NCBI GenBank assembly: GCA_046727855.1
Contig: JBKPDL010000130.1
Coordinates: 1-13,092 of the forward strand
DNA length: 13,092 bases
Origin: DASPWV01 sp046727855
Lineage (GTDB): Bacteria > Acidobacteriota > Vicinamibacteria > Vicinamibacterales > UBA2999
Direction of reading: 5' to 3'
Made by a program: the position numbers and the translations under genes. This document shows, one piece after another, positions 6,923-13,092 of this stretch (position 1 is the stretch's first letter; each line of letters begins with the position of its first letter). The notes beneath the pieces were generated by a model, which ran no database searches, was not told the DNA's origin, and saw only the letters and a program-made list of their open reading frames with translations.

Positions 6923-7555
6923 ATGTTGAGACGACAGCTGCTGGACTCGAGTCGTGGGCGGATAGTCGGAGTGTTACGGGGCGGAAGTTTAACGGCTGAC
7001 GATATCGCGTCGCAGCTCGGGCTCACACGCAGCGCGATTCGGGCACAAATCACGGGGATGGAACGTGACGGCGTCGTGCGGCGCGCCGGGCAACGGCCGG
7101 GAACGACGCGTCCGTCTCACCTTTTCGAGCTCACGCCCGAAATCGAACAGCTGTTGTCGAGCGCCTACATTCCTCTCGTCACACAGTTGATCGATGTGTT
7201 CGCGCAAGGCGTGCCGCGGCGGCAATTGGAGGCGATGCTTCGGAAAGCCGGCAAGAACCTCGCGGACGAACTATCGAAGGGCAAACGGCCGGCCGGAGAT
7301 CTTGCCTCTCGCGTCGCGATGGCGAGCGCGTTGATGAACGAGGAACTCGGTGCGCTCACGCATATCGAGGGCAACGGCCGCTACGTCATCCGCGGCGTCG
7401 GCTGTCCCCTGGCGGCGTTGACGGGCAAACATCCGGGCGTGTGTTTAGCGATGGAAAGCCTGGTCGCCGAAATCATCGGAGCTCCGGTTCGCGAATGTTG
7501 CGATCGATCGCAGCGGCCGCAATGCTGCTTTGAAATCCGGAAATCCCGTAGGTGA
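6923..7555 (+). CDS. SufR-like HTH regulator with C-terminal cysteines
   Basis: DNA-binding regulator, 210 residues from ATG 6923. Residues 12-52 form a winged helix-turn-helix: L-T-A-D-D-I-A-S-Q-L-G-L-T-R-S-A-I-R-A-Q-I gives the two HTH helices, followed by M-E-R-D-G-V-V and a wing with G-T-T-R-P-S-H-L-F. Residues 70-155 are a helical linker. The C-terminal part reads G-C-P-L-A-A-L-T-G-K-H-P-G-V-C, with Cys161 and Cys174 spaced Cx12C as in SufR, then Cys192-193 and Cys201-202. SufR-type proteins bind an Fe-S cluster through such cysteines (family knowledge); cluster or metal binding here is inferred. I prefer 6923 to the in-frame GTG at 6866 because the family begins a few residues before the HTH and GGGGA lies 8 nt upstream. 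It is divergent from the diheme cytochrome gene. Confidence 0.8.
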   Translation: MLRRQLLDSSRGRIVGVLRGGSLTADDIASQLGLTRSAIRAQITGMERDGVVRRAGQRPGTTRPSHLFELTPEIEQLLSSAYIPLVTQLIDVFAQGVPRRQLEAMLRKAGKNLADELSKGKRPAGDLASRVAMASALMNEELGALTHIEGNGRYVIRGVGCPLAALTGKHPGVCLAMESLVAEIIGAPVRECCDRSQRPQCCFEIRKSRR

Positions 7556-7651
7556 TGTGTGTCAAGTAATTTGGGGTCAGGACCGCGACCGTGCCAAACT
7601 GAATCGTGCGTGCAATGATCCAGCTCATTGGCAACTTCGGGTGTTGACCTC

Positions 7652-10108
7652 ATGCATGGGCCGCCCGATGACATCACGCTCCGCCACCTCGCACGCGTCG
7701 TGGAATCGTCTGACGACGCCATCGTCAGTAAAGATTTAAACGGCATCATCACGTCGTGGAACGGCGCGGCCGAGCGGATGTTTGGCTACACCGCCGCTGA
7801 GGCAGTGGGGCGTTCGATCCGGATGATCATCCCCCCGGATCGGCAATCAGAGGAAGACACCGTGCTGGCGCGCATCCGCGCCGGTGAGTCGGTCGCTCAC
7901 CACGAAACGATCCGGCAACGCAAAGACGGGACGCTCATCGCCATTTCGTTGACCGTATCGCCTCTTTACGATGATGCCGGCAACGTCGTGGGGGCATCGA
8001 AGATCGCCCGCGACATCAGCTATCGCAAAAACGCGGAGCTCGCGCTCCGGCGCCTTGCCTCGGTGGTCGAATCCTCCGACGACGCCATCATCACGAAGAA
8101 TCTCGACAGCACCATCACCTCTTGGAATCGTGGGGCGGAACGCATCTTTGGCTATACCGCCGCCGAAGCGGTGGGCCAATCGATTCGCATGCTCATTCCG
8201 GAGGAGCTGCAAAGCGAAGAAGACACCGTGCTCGCGAAGATTCGCGCCGGCGAAACGGTCGATCATTACGAGACGGTTCGGCGGCGGAAGGACGGTACGC
8301 TGCTGTCGATTTCTCTGACCGTCTCACCACTTCGCAACGAGGCCGGCGAGGTGATTGGCGCATCCAAGATCGCGCGCGACATCACCGAGCGCACACGGCT
8401 GTTTGCGCTCGTGCGCGAGCACGCGTCAGTGACCGAGAAGATCAGCGAAGTAGGCGCGGCGCTCGCGGCCACGTTGGATCGCGACACCATCCTGCAGAAG
8501 GTCACCGACACCGCGAGGGAACTCACGCGCGCCGAATTCGGTTGCTTCTTCTACAACGCGCGCGACCCGCAATCGGGCGATGCCTACATGCTGTATACGC
8601 TGTCCGGCGCGGCCAAGGAAGCGTTCGCGAGTTTTCCGAATCCGCGGGTGACGGCGCTCTTCGCACCGACTTTTCGCGGCGAAGGCGCCGTGCGCCTCGA
8701 CGACGTGACGCAGGATCCTCGCTATGGTCAGCACCCTCCGTACTACGGAATGCCCCCGGGACACCTGCCAGTTCGCAGCTACCTTGCGGTTCCGGTGAAA
8801 GGGGTGAGGGGCGATGCGCTTGGCGCACTGTTCTTCGGCCACTCGCAAGTCGGCGTCTTCACCGAACAGCACGAGCGACTTGCGGTAGGCATTGCGTCGT
8901 GGGCGACCGTTGCGCTCGAGAACGCGCGCCTGTATGTCGAGGCCCGTGACGCTAACCGGATGAAAGACGAGTTCCTTGCCGTCCTCTCGCACGAGTTGCG
9001 CACGCCGTTGAACGCGATCGTGGGGTACGCGCGACTGCTCCGCGGCGGCATTTTGTCCGGCGAGAAAGGGGTGCGCGGTCTCGAGACACTCGAACGAAAT
9101 GCCACGTGGCTCACCCAGATCGTCGAAGACGTGCTCGACGTGTCACGCATTGTCGCCGGCAAGATCCGGCTCGACGTGCAGACGGTCGAATTGCCGCTCA
9201 TCGTCGACAACGCCGTGGGCACCGTGCAACCCGCGGCCGACGCCAAAGGTGTACGGTTGCACACGATCATCGATCCGCGCGTCGGTCCGGTTTCGGGCGA
9301 TCCCGATCGGCTGCAGCAGGTCGTGTGGAATCTGCTCTCCAACGCCGTGAAGTTCACGCCGAAGAATGGGCGTGTGCAAGTTCGCCTCGAGCTTGTGGAC
9401 TCGAACGTCGAAATTGTCGTGAGCGACACCGGTATGGGCATCCGCGCCGACTTCCTGCCCTATGTCTTCGAGCGTTTCCGGCAAGCCGAGGCGGGCACCA
9501 CACGGAAAACGGGTGGTCTCGGCCTCGGACTCGCCATCGTCCGTCACATCGTCGAGATGCACGGCGGCACGGTGGACGCGGCCAGCGCCGGCGAGGGACA
9601 GGGCGCGACGTTCCGCGTGCGGCTGCCGCTGATGATCGTGCACCCGGAAGGGGTCGAATCGCGCCGCGAACATCCGCGAAGCGAACGAAGGGATGCCCTT
9701 ACCACGCTCGGCGACCTGGCGGGCGTCCGCGTGCTGGCGATCGATGACGAGGAGGATGCGCTGACACTGCTTCGCGTAGTGCTCGAAGCGGCCGGTGCGG
9801 AAGTGATCACCGTCACGTCGCCCGTCGCTGCACTGGAACGGATCGAAGCGGTCAAGCCGAACGCCCTGGTCGTGGATCTCGGTATGCCGCAGATGGATGG
9901 CTTCGAGCTGATCCGTCGAATCCGCGCGTCTGCCAACCCGCAGGTCCGGGACGTGCCCGCTGCGGCGCTCACCGCCTTTGCCCGATCGGAGGATCGCACC
10001 AAGGCGCTGCGCAGCGGCTTCGAGATGCATCTTGCCAAGCCAGTCGATCCCGGAGAGCTGGTCGCATCGGTCGCCACGCTCATCCGCCGCGCGCGCAGCG
10101 CGACGTAG
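7652..10108 (+). CDS. Hybrid sensor histidine kinase, PAS-PAS-GAF-HK-REC
   Basis: Soluble hybrid two-component kinase, 818 residues from ATG 7652, without membrane segments. Order: PAS 1 (about 10-123), PAS 2 (132-245), GAF (265-425), HisKA with the phospho-acceptor in S-H-E-L-R-T-P (His447), HATPase with N-box N-L-L-S-N-A-V-K-F-T-P (Asn564), G1 D-T-G-M-G-I (Asp592) and G2 G-G-L-G-L-G-L (from 621), then a receiver with acidic pair Asp698-Asp699, phospho-acceptor V-V-D-L-G-M-P (Asp742), Thr774 and Lys796. All catalytic residues are present. The PAS domains are tandem duplicates. A TTG at 7628 would add 8 residues; neither start has a strong ribosome site. No output regulator with a DNA-binding domain lies nearby, so the phosphorelay partner is elsewhere. 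It starts 96 nt after the SufR-like gene on the same strand; co-transcription is possible. Confidence 0.92.
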   Translation: MHGPPDDITLRHLARVVESSDDAIVSKDLNGIITSWNGAAERMFGYTAAEAVGRSIRMIIPPDRQSEEDTVLARIRAGESVAHHETIRQRKDGTLIAISLTVSPLYDDAGNVVGASKIARDISYRKNAELALRRLASVVESSDDAIITKNLDSTITSWNRGAERIFGYTAAEAVGQSIRMLIPEELQSEEDTVLAKIRAGETVDHYETVRRRKDGTLLSISLTVSPLRNEAGEVIGASKIARDITERTRLFALVREHASVTEKISEVGAALAATLDRDTILQKVTDTARELTRAEFGCFFYNARDPQSGDAYMLYTLSGAAKEAFASFPNPRVTALFAPTFRGEGAVRLDDVTQDPRYGQHPPYYGMPPGHLPVRSYLAVPVKGVRGDALGALFFGHSQVGVFTEQHERLAVGIASWATVALENARLYVEARDANRMKDEFLAVLSHELRTPLNAIVGYARLLRGGILSGEKGVRGLETLERNATWLTQIVEDVLDVSRIVAGKIRLDVQTVELPLIVDNAVGTVQPAADAKGVRLHTIIDPRVGPVSGDPDRLQQVVWNLLSNAVKFTPKNGRVQVRLELVDSNVEIVVSDTGMGIRADFLPYVFERFRQAEAGTTRKTGGLGLGLAIVRHIVEMHGGTVDAASAGEGQGATFRVRLPLMIVHPEGVESRREHPRSERRDALTTLGDLAGVRVLAIDDEEDALTLLRVVLEAAGAEVITVTSPVAALERIEAVKPNALVVDLGMPQMDGFELIRRIRASANPQVRDVPAAALTAFARSEDRTKALRSGFEMHLAKPVDPGELVASVATLIRRARSAT

Positions 10109-10153
10109 GCAAACTCGAAGCGAACTTGACGCCTCCCAACTTACGAAGCGCGT

Positions 10154-10220
10154 AACTAGCCAAGCGCCCTGCCAGGCCCTGCCCTTGATATCCGGCTAAC
10201 TCCGCGGCCCTTGGCTAGTT
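10154..10220. repeat. 11-bp perfect inverted repeat, 45-nt spacer
   Basis: AACTAGCCAAG (10154-10164) is the exact reverse complement of CTTGGCTAGTT (10210-10220). It begins 45 nt after the histidine kinase stop. No T-run follows, so it is not a standard terminator. Confidence 0.7.
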
Positions 10221-10234
10221 CTTGTTGTTGGCTT

Positions 10235-10251
10235 GGCGCGCTCCGCGCGCC
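10235..10251. repeat. GC-rich 7-bp hairpin
   Basis: GGCGCGC (10235-10241) pairs with GCGCGCC (10245-10251) across a TCC triloop, the same loop as the hairpin at 5396-5414. Confidence 0.6.
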
Positions 10252-10255
10252 GTAG

Positions 10256-10320
10256 ACCGTTATGCGAGTCCACAACGCGTACAAAATTCACGTCTGTGGC
10301 CGCATAACGGTGTACGCGTT
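10256..10320. repeat. Two overlapping, mutually exclusive inverted repeats
   Basis: ACCGTTATGCG (10256-10266) pairs exactly with CGCATAACGGT (10301-10311), with an inner pair CCACA 10270-10274 / TGTGG 10295-10299. A second perfect pair, AACGCGTACA (10274-10283) with TGTACGCGTT (10311-10320), overlaps the first, so only one can form at a time. The ends GTTATGC and GCATAAC resemble integron attC core halves but are in the outward order. Confidence 0.7.
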
Positions 10321-10323
10321 TTC

Positions 10324-10425
10324 GGGCCGAGTAATCACACGTTTACGGTCAATCTGGCCCTGGACGACGGCGCGACGGTGAGCGCGAACGCGGGGTGGAC
10401 GGTCCTCCCGTCGACCGAACCCTGA
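10324..10425 (+). pseudogene. Possible tail of a lost beta-rich protein
   Basis: The frame ending at TGA 10423 reads H-T-F-T-V-N-L-A-L-D-D-G-A-T-V-S-A-N-A-G-W-T-V, which looks like the last strands of an Ig-like or similar beta domain, unlike the arginine-rich translation upstream of 10324, which crosses the inverted repeats. The repeats may therefore sit at the break of an old gene. A second beta-like phrase, T-L-T-L-T-V-T-V-Y-G-G-G, follows in another frame at 10419-10454. Weak evidence. Confidence 0.25.
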
Positions 10426-10495
10426 CCCTAACGGTCACGGTCTATGGAGGAGGCGAAACCCTTGCAAAAAAGCTTCGCAATTGGCGCATTCCTGC

Positions 10496-10501
10496 GATAA
10501 T
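10496..10501 (+). promoter_or_regulatory. Possible -10 element of the Ser/Thr kinase gene
   Basis: GATAAT matches TATAAT at 5/6 positions. The best upstream hexamer at suitable spacing is TTCGCA (10474-10479, 16 nt), a poor -35. If used, transcription would begin near 10508, excluding the ATG at 10500 and favouring the ATG at 10524 with a very short leader. Confidence 0.25.
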
Positions 10502-10523
10502 GCTACGCACCCGCTCCCTCTGT

Positions 10524-13092
10524 ATGACCTGTCCCGCCTGTGGCGCCGGAACGTTGGAAGGTCATTCGACCTGTCCCTCTTGTGGGCGTCGGCTGAAAGT
10601 ACCCCGCGAGGTCGCGACCGGTGTGCTTACGCCGGTTCCCAAGACGACTGATCCGGGGAAGACCATACTCCCGCCATCGGAATCGGCGACCAATGCAGGG
10701 ATCGCTTCGTCGGACCCCGATGCGACGCGGATTGGGTCCCCAGTCTCTCGCCCGCTCGAGTCGGACCGCGGCCAGGATGTCACGCGTTTGGGCACCGAGC
10801 AGCAGGGATTCGACACAGACGTCACGCGATTAGGGACACCGGACGAGGACGATGTCACGCGTGTGGGCACCGGGCCGGAGGAATTTGACCCAGACGTCAC
10901 GCAATTAGGGACACCGCCCGAGGACGTCACGCGGATCGCAACGCCAGAAGACGACGCGACGCAGTATGTTCCGTCGGAGGAGGACCTGACAGTCTTTGTC
11001 GCGCCCGAAGACGACGCGACGTTCGTCGGCACGGCGCGTCCCGAAGACGACGCGACCTATATCGCGCCGCCACGCCCGCCGACGAACCGTCCTCCGACCG
11101 CGCGACCGGCCACGACTCCGTCGCGGCCTCCCACGTCTCAGGTGCGACCGCCGTCTACCTTGCGTCGACCGCCGAGCACGGGTGGGTTGCGGTCGAAGTC
11201 GGGTGTTCGCGCGTCGGGCAAGGATGGACCGCTCGAGGTCGGCCAGGCGTTTGGAGAGCGATATCAGATCCTGAAGGTGCTCGGCGTTGGCGGAATGGGC
11301 GCCGTCTACCAGGCGTTCGATCAGGAGCTTGGCGTCGCTGTCGCGCTGAAAGTGATTCGGCCCGAGATTGCGGCCGATCCGCGCGCTGCGGACGAGATCG
11401 AGCGACGCTTCAAGCGCGAGCTGCTTCTGGCACGCCAGGTCACGCACAAGAACGTCGTCCGCATTCACGATCTCGGCGACATCGACGGCATCAAGTACAT
11501 CACGATGCCGTACATCCACGGATCGGACCTGGCGACGATTCTGAGCGAGAACAAGAACCTGACCGTCCAGCGTGCCCTGCGCATTGCGCGCGGCATTGTG
11601 TCGGGCCTGGTCGCGGCGCACGGCGCCGGGGTGGTGCATCGCGATCTGAAGCCCGCCAACATCATGGTGAGCGACGACGACGAGCCGACGATCATGGATT
11701 TCGGCATCGCGCGCTCCTCGGGCGGCCCGGGTTCAGGTCCGGCGCCGAAGCGTGACATCGTGCCGGCCGAGATCAGTCGCACCTCTGCGTTGCTCGCGAG
11801 CCAAACCATGGCGGGCGCGATCGTCGGCACGGTCGAATACATGGCGCCCGAGCAGGCCAAGGGCGAGGCGGCTGATCAGCGTGCCGACGTCTATGCGTTC
11901 GGACTGATTCTGTACGACATGCTGATTGGCGGGCGCCGTTCGCAACGCGCGGCCAGCGCGGTTGCCGAACTGCAGTCGCGCATGGAGAAGGCGCCGCCCG
12001 CGCCGCAGTCGATGAACGTCGCCGTGCCGGTCGCGATCGACGAGATCCTTTCGCGCTGCCTCGAGCCGGACCCAAACAAGCGGTTCCAGACCACGCTCGA
12101 ATTGCAGACGGCGCTGGATCGGCTTGACGAGAACGGCAATCCGCTACCGATTTATCGCCGCGTGCGCCCACGCACGATGGTCGCGGCGGCGGTGCTCGTG
12201 CTGCTGCTGCTGGCCGGTACGTTCTACGGGGCGAAATGGGTTATGACGCCGCCGAAGGAGCACGAGCCCGTGGCAGTCGTCATCGCGGACTTTCAGAACG
12301 ATACAGGAGATCCGACATTCGATGAATCCCTCGAGCCAACGGTCAAGCGCGCGCTCGAGGGGGCCGGCTTCATTAGCGCCCACGATCGAACCGGAATGCG
12401 CATCAGTCTGGGCGTACGGCCACCGGACCGGCTCGACGAAGCTGCCGCCCGCGACATCGCGCTGAAGCAAGGCTTGGGCGTGGTCCTCTCGGGATCCATT
12501 CGTCGTCAAGGGAGTCGCTACGAGGTGTCGGTCAAGGCCATTCAGACGGTGACCGGCGCAACGCTCACCAACGCCAACGGTCGCGCGTCGAGCAAAGAAC
12601 AAGTGGTCGACGCGGCGACCAGGCTCATTACCAATGTTCGAAAGGTACTCGGGGACGAGATGTCCGACTCGGCGCAACGGTTGGCGCTCAAGAGTCTGTC
12701 GGCGACTTCGCTCGACGTCGTGCGTCTCTATGCTGCGGCCATGGAGGCACAATCGGACGGCAAGTACGACGAGGCGCGGCTGAATTACTCGAAGGCAGTG
12801 GAACTGGATCCGAAGTTCGGACTTGGATATCAGGGCCTGGGTCATATGTCGCGGAATCTTGGCAACCTTGCGGATGCCGAGAAGTACATGAAGCAGGCGG
12901 CTAGCCATCTCGAGGGCGTCACAGAGCGGGAACGGTTCGCCATCCGTGGCTCCTATTACAGCATTACGGGCGACTACCGGCAGTGCGTGCAGGAATATGG
13001 CCAGGAGATCGCCCAGTACCCTGCCGATGCGGTTGCGCATAACAACCGCGCCTATTGCTTTTCCAAGCTGCGCGACATGCGCAGTGCAGAGG
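10524..13092 (+). CDS. Zinc-ribbon Ser/Thr kinase with Asp-x-Thr repeats and TPR sensor, 3'-partial
   Basis: Membrane Ser/Thr protein kinase of the PknB type; 856 residues visible, running off the window. Order: zinc ribbon (Cys3, Cys6, Cys17, Cys20); ten Asp-x-Thr motifs (66-178); Pro/Arg/Thr-rich linker (182-235); kinase domain about 247-540 with G-loop L-G-V-G-G-M-G-A-V (253-261), Lys276, H-R-D-L-K-P-A-N (372-379), D-F-G (392-394) and A-P-E (441-443); membrane helix about 552-572; then an extracytoplasmic TolB/FlgO-like domain (V-V-I-A-D-F-Q-N-D-T-G-D-P) and TPR units from about 735. All catalytic residues are present, so it should be active. The D-F-G to A-P-E stretch is about 50 residues, longer than usual, with an inserted Gly/Pro/Ser-rich segment. 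ATG 10500 is an in-frame alternative; neither has a ribosome site, and 10524 gives the usual M-T-C-P-x-C-G opening. Kinases of this layout are common in Acidobacteriota. Confidence 0.93.
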   Translation, partial: MTCPACGAGTLEGHSTCPSCGRRLKVPREVATGVLTPVPKTTDPGKTILPPSESATNAGIASSDPDATRIGSPVSRPLESDRGQDVTRLGTEQQGFDTDVTRLGTPDEDDVTRVGTGPEEFDPDVTQLGTPPEDVTRIATPEDDATQYVPSEEDLTVFVAPEDDATFVGTARPEDDATYIAPPRPPTNRPPTARPATTPSRPPTSQVRPPSTLRRPPSTGGLRSKSGVRASGKDGPLEVGQAFGERYQILKVLGVGGMGAVYQAFDQELGVAVALKVIRPEIAADPRAADEIERRFKRELLLARQVTHKNVVRIHDLGDIDGIKYITMPYIHGSDLATILSENKNLTVQRALRIARGIVSGLVAAHGAGVVHRDLKPANIMVSDDDEPTIMDFGIARSSGGPGSGPAPKRDIVPAEISRTSALLASQTMAGAIVGTVEYMAPEQAKGEAADQRADVYAFGLILYDMLIGGRRSQRAASAVAELQSRMEKAPPAPQSMNVAVPVAIDEILSRCLEPDPNKRFQTTLELQTALDRLDENGNPLPIYRRVRPRTMVAAAVLVLLLLAGTFYGAKWVMTPPKEHEPVAVVIADFQNDTGDPTFDESLEPTVKRALEGAGFISAHDRTGMRISLGVRPPDRLDEAAARDIALKQGLGVVLSGSIRRQGSRYEVSVKAIQTVTGATLTNANGRASSKEQVVDAATRLITNVRKVLGDEMSDSAQRLALKSLSATSLDVVRLYAAAMEAQSDGKYDEARLNYSKAVELDPKFGLGYQGLGHMSRNLGNLADAEKYMKQAASHLEGVTERERFAIRGSYYSITGDYRQCVQEYGQEIAQYPADAVAHNNRAYCFSKLRDMRSAE
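10776..10922 (+). repeat. Tandem 75/72-nt coding repeat in the kinase linker
   Basis: Residues 85-109 and 110-133 of the kinase are two copies of one unit: D-V-T-R-L-G-T, seven residues ending F-D-T or F-D-P, D-V-T-R/Q-L-G-T, then an acidic tail. A third partial copy starts at 10923 (D-V-T-R-I-A-T). The copies are similar at DNA level too (for example GTCACGC recurs), pointing to tandem duplication of a 7-residue Thr motif. Confidence 0.85.

Larger units (their letters stand above)
10109..10499. other. Intergenic region rich in inverted repeats
   Basis: Non-coding gap between the histidine kinase stop and the Ser/Thr kinase. Besides the inverted repeats and gene tail listed separately, it has a short direct repeat, GCCCTGCC at 10166-10173 and 10176-10183. 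A strong Shine-Dalgarno-like GGAGGAGG (10446-10453) has no matching start: the nearest TTG (10462) opens only 12 codons. Confidence 0.6.

Noticed and set aside
7568..7581. AATTTGGGGTCAGG, similar to borders of REP-associated elements
   Set aside because: A single short match without a partner repeat, hairpin or transposase.
8426..10083. Several long minus-strand open frames opposite the histidine kinase
   Set aside because: All domains and motifs are on the plus strand; GC-rich third positions create the antisense frames.
10194..10265. attC site on the minus strand (GCATAAC to GTTAGCC)
   Set aside because: Both core boxes have a mismatch and the inner L boxes pair poorly; no cassette gene adjoins.
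12144..13040. Long open frame of 298 codons on the minus strand
   Set aside because: It is antisense to the kinase's sensor and TPR part, whose plus-strand translation is clearly real; the antisense product is not recognisable.

Overview
The window is GC-rich and densely coded, with long secreted proteins, a eukaryotic-like Ser/Thr kinase carrying a C-terminal extracytoplasmic sensor and TPR part, a TPGFWG-type cysteine-rich exported protein and a SurA-like/DsbA-like fusion. This mix is typical of soil Acidobacteriota (Vicinamibacteria-like genomes). That placement is an inference from protein style; there is no rRNA or other marker gene. I see no tRNA, rRNA, CRISPR array, transposase, integrase or phage gene.

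Layout. (1) Positions 2-868, + strand: end of a lipoprotein with a Pro/Ala-rich linker and a glycine zipper; its start lies outside the window. (2) A perfect 15-bp hairpin at 1016-1050 separates it from a minus-strand pair: a 361-residue chaperone/thiol-oxidoreductase (4003-2918) followed by a 573-residue exported protein with 28 cysteines after its signal peptide (2791-1070). The pair looks like an export-and-folding unit. A good sigma70-like promoter sits in a 22-bp tandem duplication in front of it. (3) Positions 4117-5501 are decayed or non-coding: a stretch with no convincing gene, the C-terminal half of an esterase lacking its nucleophile, and three consecutive inverted repeats. (4) A minus-strand diheme cytochrome c peroxidase/MauG-like protein (6710-5502) is divergent from a SufR-like HTH regulator with six C-terminal cysteines (6923-7555). 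A 7-bp dyad lies between them. (5) A hybrid sensor histidine kinase (PAS-PAS-GAF-HisKA-HATPase-REC, 7652-10108) follows. (6) A 415-bp gap holds overlapping inverted repeats and the tail of a lost gene. (7) A Ser/Thr kinase (10524 to beyond the window end) has a zinc ribbon and ten Asp-x-Thr repeats before its kinase domain.

The genes suggest three themes: oxidative folding of an exported cysteine-rich protein, a redox-linked cytochrome with a probable metal or Fe-S responsive regulator beside it, and phosphorylation-based signalling (His-Asp and Ser/Thr). No gene set here forms a recognised defence or biosynthetic system. The least ordinary items are the Asp-x-Thr array in the Ser/Thr kinase, the promoter duplication, and the two intergenic clusters of inverted repeats.
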